64,000 nucleotides of DNA from Macropodus opercularis. Taxonomy: Eukaryota; Chordata; Actinopteri; Anabantiformes; Osphronemidae. The notes under the pieces are model-generated. The model had not been told where the DNA came from. It searched no databases and saw only the letters and a list, made by a program, of their open reading frames with translations. The first letter of the stretch is position 1. Every line of letters begins with the position of its first letter. Positions 35,301 through 47,300 of the stretch are shown one piece after another. The translations under genes and the position numbers were made by a program. The stretch is taken from contig CM061100.1 in the NCBI GenBank assembly GCA_030770545.1, positions 1,247,501 to 1,311,500 of the forward strand. Direction: 5' to 3'.

Positions 35301-38300
35301 AAAGTTATTTCTAATTTCATGTCCAGTCAGTTGGATTATTATAACTCCCTGCTTTATGTTATGAGGCAAAAAAAATCCCTCTTCTATCTACAGTTTAGGC
35401 AAATCTCCGCAGATTAGTCCAGAGAGGACACGGCCCAACTTACCACTTACCAGTACAGCAAAAACGCTTCTTTTTCCCTGCTTTCACCCTCTGACAGACA
35501 CATGCAGGAAATCAGCAGCCGTTCATTTTTTGTTCTTTTGTGGTAACTGTGTGCGTTTAAGGTTCGGGCAGCAGATGGAGACCCCAGAGGTTTATTATGG
35601 GTTCTGGATGAGGAGATGGTGACACCAGGCTCCAGTGAGAGCAGCGTCCTGGAGAGAGTCTGCCAGTATCACAGCAGCACCGGTAAAAGAATGAACACAC
35701 AGGCTCAGAGCTCCTCTCAGTGTGAGTGGACAACGTGTGAAGGCTTTTATTCACTGCTGGACGTTCTGAATGTGTTTTCCCCCGCAGTGCGTCAGTGCGA
35801 GCAGCCGCTGCAGTGCGAGGTGAGCCACCTGATGGGCCGCGACCCGGTCCGCTACGACCTGACTGGTTGGTTTAGCCTGATACAGAACAACCCATCTGCT
35901 CTGAACGCCATCTGCCTGCTGCAAAACTCCACCATGTGAGTGCAATGAAGGGCTCAGGAGACTGAACACCCTTTATTTCAGTTTAGGTCCAGTACAGGGA
36001 ATAACCCCAAACTTCCCAGAAGGCTTTGGAGGATGCGGACGATCATGGTGTCATGTTGCTTGAAATTCAGCCCACATTTAATGAAGGCGCGTGCAGAATC
36101 AGCAAGTCTCACAGTTTGTAGCGTATCCTTGGATGGTCAGACAACTATCACAGACTTACTTTAATGTGAGAGAAAACACTCAGTCACAGGTTAAGGAGCA
36201 TCTTTTGTTGATCACTTACAGCCATTTGTATTTGTTTTAAAAGTTAGGACACAGAACGATGTGTTGACTACAAACACCTTACTGTGTGATGTGTCCTCAG
36301 CGGGGAGGTGAAGGCCATGTTTACTCCCAGAATCTCTCTGCCTCCTCTGTGTCGGGGCCTGGGGGGTCTGCAGGGCAGCAGCCAGCGCTCCCTGCAGAGG
36401 AACGGCACCATCAGGAAAACATTCAGCGGGGGGATGGCAGCTATCCGCCGACACTCCCACTGCATCGCGGTCAAACTGCAGGCAGTAAGTGCTCCGCTTT
36501 GCTCGCTGTCTTCTGAGCAGGCTCCTAACGTGTCACCAGCTCAGCGTCTCGGGCTTCACTCCGCAGGACGCTCTGGTGAACCTGATCCGTCGAGCCAGGC
36601 CGGTGTTCCTTCAGTGTGTGAGAGCGAAGTCGGACGGTGGAAACTTTGACATCCCAGCCCTGAGAGTCCAGCTGCACTCCACACAAATCCTGTCGGCCCT
36701 GCAGCTCTACCGCACAGGTCTTAACCCCGTTAATAGAGAAACACAACATACGTATAAACAAGGCAAATACCCGTAGGTGTGATACCTTTAGATGAGACTG
36801 TTTTCATAGCGTAAAGATGCTACATAGTCCATCTACTAGTACAGTAAATAAGAGCTGAGAACTGAGTCCTCATGACACCAGACACGTTAACGGAGAACAG
36901 TTGGTTTTTATAAACCAACAACAACAAACGGTTCCTTCTGAAAGGATAAAGTCATTGTGTTTTCACCTCAAACATGGTGAATGTTAGAGAGGAGTTTAGT
37001 TGTAGCAGAAGGACGTTTTACCTCATAAATATCTAATACAGACTGAGTAATTCAGACTAAGCATGATATCACGGTGCAACGCGTGATGCATGTTTTACTG
37101 GGAATTTGTAACATGAATATTCTGCTTTTATTTTGTAAGCCTGCATAAAGTTATTAATGACCCTTCGTCTGTATGCTAATTTGTAGCCTTTATTCAGAAG
37201 CATGGCTGCAGTTTACCAGGGATCAATAAGGTTCTGTTCACACATAGTTGCATGAATAATTATGGCTCCTGATTCCTGACCTTTTGTCTCGTCCTCCATC
37301 TCAGGTTATCCAGAGCACATGACGTTGAGCGACTTCAGGTGTCATTTCCAGGCTTTGTCTCCTCCAATTATGAAACGTTATGCTTCAATGTTCATCAGCC
37401 ATGACGAGAGAAAGGTCAGAGCGAGCATCACTGGCTGAGAGGAACAGTGTGTCTCTGATGTTCAGCTCAGAATGAAAGTGTTGTTTCCTGTCTCTGTGTC
37501 TCAGGCGGTGGAGGAGCTGCTGGTTGAGCTGGATCTGGATAAAAAGAGCATTGTTGTCGGTGCCAGCAGGGTGAGAGCGTGTTCGCCTCTAATCACACAG
37601 CAGAACATGAATCCAGCTTCAAGATTCATGGATCTTCTCCTGTGTGTCACAGGTGTTTATGAAGCGAGGTGTGCTGCACTACCTGGAGCAGCGCAGAGAC
37701 CAGCAGGTCACGGGCTGGCTGGTCCACCTACAGGCCGCCTGCGTGGGCCACCTGGCCCGCCAGAAGTACCGTAAGCTAAAGGTTTGTGTCCCGATGCCCT
37801 CACCGAAGGCAGGCGCTTCCACAGACTACTACACGTAGGGAGGGAAATGAAACCTGACCCCTGAAACGCTCCGTGTGTCCAGGTGCAGCAGATGGCCGTC
37901 AGCTGTCTGCAGAGGAACCTGCGAGCTCTGAGGGTGGTGGCCAAATGGAGCTGGTGGAAACTTTTCTGCCGCGTGCGTCCGCTGCTCGACGTCAACATGG
38001 ACAACGAGAGGCTGCGTGTCAAAGAGGTACGGACATATCGGAGTGTTGCCTTTTGCCAATAGCAGAAAGCTTTAGTTAGAGCTGTAATACTACAACAAAC
38101 AAGCAAATTACATGAGTAGTTAGACCTCAGTAGCAAAATGTCAGCTGCTGAGTGTCCTACCGCTACAGTGACATGGCTCATGTCTGATATTTCCTCTTGG
38201 GAGCTTAAAAAATGAGTTGAGCACCTTTCATCCTCTGACCTTGATCAGCTGAGAACCCAAGAGTTGAAATTTATTGTCACAGCTCAGTGATCAGAGATGA

Positions 38301-41300
38301 AGAGAACAGAAAATGCAGTAACTTACTGGTGGTGCTGGGAAGATCTGTTGGAGCACCTGTGTGATGGTGAGCACACTGTTGATGGATGGTGAAGGAGCAG
38401 AAGTCAAAAGGACCTTGGCAACACCAACACTGAAATGATGGATGCTAGTACGGAGCCAGGCAGATTTAACATTGGACAGCTCTGGGATGATTGGGTCTCA
38501 GAGACCTTGGCAGAACCTGATTGGTTAACAGACAGCTGTTTGGACGGGGAGAGATCAAGTGAACAAGGGAAGATGCTTATTTACCTGAATAAACTCCTGC
38601 AGGTCGACTGTGGAAGTAATTGCAGTAAACCGCTAACAAAGCAGATATTCTCAGTGTTTAAAAGGTTCAGATGTTATGAGAAGCTACGTTTTGTTTTTGT
38701 CAGGATGAGATTTCAGCTCTGAGACGTCGCCTGGAGAAATCAGAGAAGGAGAGGAATGAGCTGAGGCAGACTGCCGACAGCCTGGAGACCAAGGTTTGTG
38801 CTGCAACAAACAAGCAGAGACACACACGTGTTCTGTCCATGTTGTTAACCTGTGTGTGTGTATGTGTGTAGATTACAGCTGTGACATCTGAGCTGAGTGA
38901 TGAGCGTTTCCGTGGTGATGCGGTTGGTCAGGCTCTGGATGTGGAGAGGGCAGAGAGACTTCGGCTCAGCAGGGAGAACAAAGACCTGCAGGTAGACAAA
39001 CTGAAGCATCGCTACTGAAAACGTAATCGATTTCTAAATCCTGGTTGCACAAGTCCAGACGAATGATCCTTATCGAATGCCGACGCTACTGCAGCGTGTG
39101 TGTGGCCCGTCTGTTGTGTTCTCGTTTAACCCTTTTTATTAGGTACGTCAAACCAGTGCGTCCTCTATGTTACCACACACATCTTTTCCTTCAACCTCAG
39201 GCTCGTCTAGACCAATGTAAAGTCACCATGGAAACCCTGGAGAAGCAGCTTGAGGAGGAGAAACACAAAGCTCAGCTCGCAGAGAGTCAGAGAGGAGCAA
39301 GGACAGGTAAAGAACAGGAGGATTCTCTCACCCCACCCAGCGTGTGACCAGAATGTTTTGCGTGTCCTGTTGAGGCGCTTTGTTGCTGCTGTGATGCATC
39401 CACAGTGGTTTTACTGGGAACCGGTCCCATTGTAATAAAACCAGCGTCAGCCTCTGTGAAAAACAAGCTACAGAAGTGTGGCTGCTGTTAAAGTGACCCC
39501 TGAACATCACCCAGACAAAGTCACTCCCCCCTCTCCCCGCACAGAAAGCGAGCTGGCCATGCAGCTGGAATGCTGCCAGACAGAGGTTGAGTTCGTCCGC
39601 AGACGGCTGAAGCAGACGGAGGAAAAACTGGAAACGGAGAGACAAACCCGACAGCAGCTCGATGCCAAGGTGAGACGGGACAGGCTGACGTGAGTGGCAG
39701 CCCTGATGCCAGATTAAACGTCTGATGGTAATAAGTGACTGTGTGTTGGTGTAGGTGGCGACGCTACAGGCCCAGCTGGATCAGTCCAGGAGGAGTGTGA
39801 CAGAACTGAAACGTCACTGTCGCCGCGTGACCTCTGACCTTCAGGATGCCCACGTTCTCACTGACAGCCTGCAGAGTCGCATGCATGAGCTGGAGCGCAA
39901 ACAGAGAAGGTCTGCATCCACCGGTTCCTCCGAGAGCCAAATATTTCCCCTCGGACGTTGGTGGAGCCCAAACACAGAGCTGGCGAACGTTAACCTGATG
40001 AGCGTCAGAGTTTGCGCTTGGCCAGTTGAATGAATTTCACCTGTGTTTTTTCAGGTTTGACAATGAGTTGACTCAGGCTCTGGAGGAAGCTGACAATGAG
40101 AGAGAGCAGAAGGACAAAGCCTTTCAGGAAAGCACTGCTCTGGGGGTTGAAGTGTACAGTCTGCGCCGCAGCCTGCAGGTCTGTACATGCAGCATTTACT
40201 CCACATGTATGTGTTTACTGTGAAAAATGACTCCAGTGTGACATGTTGTACATTTGTTTTATAATGAGTCATAGCTGTATAAGCCAACAAGTACTTCATG
40301 CTGTTCAGCCCTGCAGCGCATCAGTGTTAATGACTTATTGACACAACGAGTTATTACTGCGAGCTGCCTTTGTCAGCTCACATCCACTCACACCTGCGTT
40401 GACATGGTCTCACGCCCGTAAACGACGCAGTGAACAGCTCATCTGACATATGAGTGATTCAAAATGTGCTCGTGATCAGATTAATGTCAGACATTTTATA
40501 TGGGATGTAGAAAGAAACCAGCTCCAGCCAATGAAATGCTGTTTATTAACATATTCACGTTAATAACCGTTAATGATACTTTATTTAATATTAAGTGTAA
40601 TGTGCAAGGCGTCGGCATAACGTGTGTGTGCAGGAGAGCCAGTCCGAGGTGGATCATCTGCAGAAGCAGAAGGAGGAGTTGTGCGCTCAGATCCGCGACC
40701 TCAGCCTACCCGTCGACCTTACCAGAGATTCACTACCAGACCTGAAGAAACAGCTTCGCCTGCTGGAGAGCCAGGCCAGCGAGAGAGCGGAGGACGTCAC
40801 CAAACTCACAGCCCAAATACAGCAGCAGCAACAGGTGTTTACGGCGCGCTGACCCGCCTGGCTTCCCTGCTCAGAGCTGCTTCTCACCGCGCTTCTCCCC
40901 ATCTCTGGCAGATACACATGCGCTTTGAGATGGAGATGGAGAGGATGAAACAGATCCATCAGAAGGAGTTGGAGGATAAAGAAGAAGAGTTAGAGGACGT
41001 CCACAAGTCCTCTCAGCGACGGGTGGGTTTAAAGTGTTAAAGTGAAGGCCGTGCTGAAGGTACTGGAGCCGATTGTAAGCAGCATTGATTTGTGTGCTGT
41101 AAATAAATCTGGGTTTGTGACGAGCTGCTTGCAAGACACATTTGAGTGTCAGCGTGATGAGTGGACGTCTGAGCTGATTTGTCGCTGTCAAACAGAAGGT
41201 GCAGATGCTTCTGTTCAACCGCCTGAACCTGGTTGACCTCATGCTGTCTGACCCGTAAACCAGCTTCAGACACATCAGTAAAATGTTCTGTGTCTGCTGG

Positions 41301-44300
41301 CTCTGAAATGTGTGGACTCATCTATAGAAAAGAGCCGTTTGGGCTGTTTGTGCACAGATGGTTATTTTAAATGTCCGCCTCTGTCCCAAAGAAAGAAAAC
41401 AGATCTTCTCAGTGAATTATCTTTCTTCCCTATTTCATAATGTTATGCAACCAGACATCAGTTACATCACTTCTCTGCAGTTACACCAATGCACAAGCAG
41501 AAGATTTACCATGATTTCTCAGCAGACTCATCATCACACAATGAGATCAGCTTAAGTGGCGCCGAGTACGTTTCCCAGTCCTTCCGTAGCAACTGAGTTT
41601 TATTTTACATTCTTCATTTTAAAACAGACTGAGTCGTGCTGGAGTCTCCTCCATCCCAGCGATGATGAGCTAACTTTCTTCCCTCAGGCAGAAGGATTAA
41701 AGCAGCAAACTGTGGCTGATTTATTAAAACAATGCTGGGGCGCCTCTCTTTCTCTGTGCTGTTTCTCTGGATGCTCTTCCACAGATGATGATGTTTTCAT
41801 GCTTATCATTATGAGTTGTGCTGCTGTCAGGGACAATAAAAGCTAATTCCAACTGGCCATTCGTCATCTGCTCGCGTCTGTGTGTAGCTCAGGCAGTTGG
41901 AGATGCAGTTGGAGCAGGAGTACGAGGAGAAGCAGATGGTGATTCACGAGAAGCACGACTTGGAAGGACTCATCGCAACCCTGTGTGATCAGGTACACGG
42001 ACGCACGCGCCGTATCGTGAACGTGGTAAAGTGATTCTGCACAGGACGGAGAGTCCAGACAACGTTGTCATCGTGGGTCCTTATTATTGCCAAGTGGTGA
42101 CCTTCAGCAGATGAATGTGTCATTTCTCCATCACAGGCATCTCAACACTAGCATAAACAGCAATGGAGGAGGGGGGCAGCTAATTCAGCTCATTTATCAC
42201 TGTCACTATGAGGATGTAATTGGACCTCTGATAAGCAGCCAAGTGTGATTTCCTCTCCAGATAAAATGCTAATCTCTTCCACAGTTAATCTCTTTGAGTG
42301 AAAGGGTTAATCCCAGCTTTTTGCGCCTGGCAGGTTGGGCACAGAGACTTCGATGTGGAGAAGAAGCTGAGGAGAGATTTGAAGAGGACTCACGCCCTAC
42401 TGGCCGACGCCCAGCTGCTGCTCGCCACCGCCAACAGCTCAGGGCAGATCCTGCCCGATGGCACAAAAGCCCAGATAGAGCGTCTCCACTATCAGGTAAA
42501 CTCACTTTTGCTGCACGTACCTAATCTCGTGGCATCACCTCGCGCTCACTCTGCGTGTCTCCAATTAGCTGGAGGAGAGTGAAGCGAGGCGGCTCGAGGC
42601 CGAGAGCCTGCAGACGACTGTCTCCCAGGAGCTGGAGAACACTCAGATCGAACTGGAAAATATCTGCAAGCACAAGAGTGTGGTGAGTCTGATTTGACAA
42701 ATGAGAAGAAGAGCATGAATAAATGAGTGGAGCAACATAACAAATGCAGACAATTCTGCCACAAGAGCTCTCTGAATGATTGGATGAAAACGATGTGAGG
42801 GGGATTTGGAGTGATGTGATATCAAAACACCAAATGATGGAAATGCTTTAGAGGAATGGTGTTCATTCGCAGTAGAGTTCAGCAGCAGAGAGGCTCTGTT
42901 GCCAGCCTTGAAGTTGAGGTGGGGAAGGAGGGACTGACTGTAAATGCTGTGTGGCTGAGTAGCTTATTACACTCACCTGTAAAGAGCCCAGTTCAAGATG
43001 ACGTAGCACTTGCAACACAGTGTAAAAATTCAGCATATTACCTAATAAGGTGAAATTAACTCGGTTCTGTAACTGCATCCGTTTTGACCTTTTGTCCTTG
43101 TGACTCCAGGTGGATGAACAGCTGGCGCTGCTGCAGCATGAAAAGGTGGACCTGCTGAAGAGGCTGGAGGAGGACCAGGAGGACCTCAACGAGCTTATGA
43201 AGAAGCACAAAGCCCTCATAGCTCAGGTTTGTGCTCGTTGCACAGTTTGTGACTGTGGCTCTGTGAGTTGCAGATTCAGCCCGAATTCTGTTTTACTCTG
43301 TTTCAGTCCTCCAGTGATATTTCCCAGATCAGAGAACTACAAGCTGAGCTGGAGGAGGTGAAGAAGCAGAAGCACTCCCTCCAGGAACAGGTATCTCTAA
43401 CACATCCACATAAGCTTTAGGAGCTTTATGGGCTGTAGAAACAGGCTGATGTGAGATGTGATGGGGTTTTGGACCATTTAACCTCCTTGTTACACGTTTC
43501 ACTATAACGATCCTCAGCGCTGTTGCACTCACTGATTCATCGGTGCATTAACTCCCCTCTCCAAACATTTTTGGCTCACTCGTCTTTCTACCTACTCATA
43601 ATTCAGCTCCAGCAGAGTGCGTTGAGGGTGCAGTTCCTGGAGTCATCCACAGTGGGGCGTAGCATCGTCAGTAAACAGGAGGCACGAGTATGTGACCTGG
43701 AGAATAAACTAGAGTTTCAGAGAGGTCAAGTCAAGAGGTTTGAGGTGAGAGCAGAAAGCTACTTCATCATTTCTGCTCATCGTGATCATCATCATCATCA
43801 TCTAGATTCCCTGCCTGTCGGACTTTTGACTGTAGGTGCTGGTGTTGCGTTTGAGGGACAGCGTGGTTCGTCTTGGAGAGGAGCTGGAGCAGAGCGCCCA
43901 GACCGAAGCGCGGGAGAGAGAGAACGCCCGCTACTACCAGCAGCGCCTGCAGGACATGAGGGTGGACATGGAGGAGCTGACCCAGAGAGAGCAGGACAGC
44001 GGCCGCAGACGCATGGAGCTGGTAGGACGCGGCTTTATTAGATCGTAAACAACAGCACATGCAGCTGCTGTTGCTTGCTTCCACCTACACTACATTTGTC
44101 TTCTTAGTGGTACAGGCTGCACATCAGGAGTTAAAAGCAGGTCTGTTTTTATAGCAGCTAGTCCTTCAGTTTATCTGCGAAATAAAGACATTTAGACTCG
44201 AATACCTTTTTATTGGTTTTCTTGGCCCATTCTGTGGCTCCCACAGCTCAGCTCTCCACCATGTTTTTATTCAGGAAACTGTGTCGTTTTCAAGCATAAG

Positions 44301-47300
44301 CAGCTCTGTAGAATAGAAGTAGAAAAGAAGAAGAGCATCTCATAAGGAACAAAGGAAACTAAATAAACAGGCTTTAGGTGCTGCTGAGGGGACTCAGATG
44401 GGACATAACGATGATTCCTGCAGCACCAAAACATCTTTATCAGGAGCTGCAGCATAGTTCAGAATTTAATTAACTGTTTTAGTACAAAGTGGTTGAAGGT
44501 CCTACTGTAAGTTGCACAGGTTGCAAGTGCAACCACACGGGTATTTCTGTCAGGGTGGGTGTGAACATTAGTTCGAGACTAAGGGAACACGTCTGAGCCT
44601 TAGAGGAAAGAAATAGGAAGCAATAGGCTTTTTAAACAGTAAAGCAATAAATAAATGTGACTGTACTGTCCCAGCACCTGGAAAGTAACAAGCAGCTACA
44701 AAACCCAACCACCGTGTGCGTTTCATCACTTAGACACAAATGGCACCTTGTTGCCCAGAAGTGGAGATAATTACAGGGACAATTCCTCCGCTCTGCAATT
44801 CAGCAGCACCCCTGCCACCGCCGCTCTGCCCCGGCAGCTCCGAGGCTTGAAGCGTAACCCCCTGCAGATGTTACTCACACCCAGGCCGGGAGGCAACATT
44901 TTAAGGCTGCAACTTCTAAACGCCGAGCGAAAGCACTTCCTCCAGGCTATGATGGCGAGCACGCCACGCGTCTCGCAGCCAGGTCTCTGCTGTTCTCATT
45001 AGCAAAAACAGCAGCTGGTGTTTCATCTGGAACATTAGAAAACATCACTTTCATTGCAGCACAGGCTTGATCATAGCAGCACGGAGACAAAGTCGATCCA
45101 GCTCCCAAATATCTTGTATTCATTAAATGGTTATTACCAAGGAGCCGTCACCATAAACAATAAGCAGAGAAACTACTTCCTAATGGACTCTACTGCATCT
45201 TAAAGGACGTTTCAACAGCACTGTAGGAATATTTATGGAATTAAAACATCTCTTGTTTACTAAACGTATTGTTCGCTCTGAAGATGTCAGTCGATTCACA
45301 GACCTCATCATCGTCTTGCTCACTGAGCCGAGCAATAATTCTTCAGTTATTAGCTTACGCTGCTCATGCTTAGCAGCCTTAGACATCTTCATACACACAT
45401 GCACGTACGCCTCCTCCACCCGTCTCAGCGTCATCTCCCCTCACCCTGCTCTCTCTCCGCCTGTGATTAATCCTCATTGTCTCTTCAAGGTTATGGAAAC
45501 ACACACACACACACACACACATATATTCATACATGCTTATGTGTCTCTATGACAACTGCTGCACCCACACCCATCTCCTCAAAGCCAATAACTTTGAAAG
45601 CTTCTGTGAGACAGGATGGTGGTGAGACAGAACAACAGAAAAGACTGAGTGCATGTGCAGTTTTTTTCTGAATAACCTGGTCAGAGCAGTACGAGCATCT
45701 GCGAGAGAGGACGCGCCATTCGCTGTTTGACTGATGAGGTAATATGAGCTACAGTGAAGGTAATTGCTGTGGCGGATTGGGCTCGGGGGTCCTAACAGGC
45801 AGCCGGGTCGGCAACACGCGGCCTGGTGAAGGTGAGCTTGTTATTCGGCCTCGTGTCAACATATGTCCTCTAACTTCGCAGGAAATGCAGGTGGAGGAGC
45901 TCAGCGCCGTCAGGCAGACGCTGCAGGCCGACCTGGAGACGTCCATCCGCCGCATCGTGGACCTGCAAGCGGCCCTGGAGGAGGTGGTGTCCAGCGACGA
46001 GAGCGACACCGAAAGGTAGCCGACTGCCGAGAGGTGCCTCTGCCTTAACGGTCACACAAACAGGTTCACTGCGAAGCTGCATGAAAAGCAACAACCCTAA
46101 AGGATAAGTCATGTTTGCTTTTCAGTTACTTCCTACCTTTCTGCATTTATTCGCCAGCTTCAGCACCAGTTACCCTGGAAATGCGCCTTCTTGAACACAT
46201 TTCAGGCGCGGTATCAAGTCATCCAGCAGCAGCTTTAGGCTTTGATGTGTGATTGAGTGTAAAAGCCTTTTGGCAACTTCCGGTACATCTATACTAATAA
46301 TTGAATTCACAATGTGCGGACTCATGTGAAAGTATAATCATATAAGTGACAGTATTGAGGTACGTCGGTGAGGGGGAAGGCCGATACTGTGGCATCTCTG
46401 TGTTTATAATGAAGTTATCCAGTGTAGAACGTGGATCTGGAACTCAGCTCTTCACTCTGCCCTTCACTCCAGTGTGCAAACAGCTGTGGAGTCCTTAACT
46501 CGAAAGAAAGACCTGTAAGAACCTGCTGATCGTGTGTGTTACGCTGTCTGGCTGTGCCGGTGTGAATGTGTGCGTGTGTGAACGCTGCATCAGGCTGTTG
46601 AGGTGAATCCTGCCCAAATGTGAAAGATGGCTTCATATTGATATGTTTGTGAAGATTGGGAGCGTTTGACCTGGTCAGTATGAGGCTGTAGCTGTTTATT
46701 TCCTACAGCATCCACAGCTTTAAACAAACCATTATCTCTGTGTAAAAGGCTCATTTTAAGCTTAACGAACTCGCATCAACTGCTTCCTCACGTAGGTTAT
46801 TACCAAGCTCAGCTGTGTTGACCTCCCATGTATGAGCTAACTGTGACAAACATGCTGCTGAGTGATGCATGACGTGTGTCATGATGCAGTAATAATCCAC
46901 TGACCAGGACCTGAGGATGTGCATTAACCAGCATCAAAGCGAGTAAAGGCACGTTTCTGTTTGTAGAAGATGGAAGAGAGTTTCTCCAGAACCAACTCGA
47001 ACACGATGTTTAGATGTGACAACAGAACCGTAAGAAGCTGTTTTGTCCTGCAGTGACTCGGTGTCCAGCGCTGGTTCTGTTGGGACAGAGGACGTTGGGG
47101 AGGGGATCCGTCGCTGGCTAGGCGTACCGAGAGGAGGATCCCGCAGCGGTGGCTCTCCCTACGGCAGCCAAACCGGGCGCCAGTCCGTTGCAGACTCCAC
47201 GAGCACTTTAAGCTTCCGGTGAGTCACACATCTGCCGGTTGTTATTTGCAGAAGGCACCGACGGCATCCGAAACGCTTAACGTGCTTCTCTAGATGGATT

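Noticed and set aside
38435..38722. 95-residue ORF in MYO18B intron 23
   Set aside because: It lacks heptads and any counterpart in MYO18B. The coiled coil joins directly from 38026 to 38704 in frame.
44748..45002. 84-residue ORF in MYO18B intron 38
   Set aside because: It lies in a GC-rich patch, has no family resemblance, and would interrupt the conserved RRMEL-EMQVEEL junction between exons 38 and 39.
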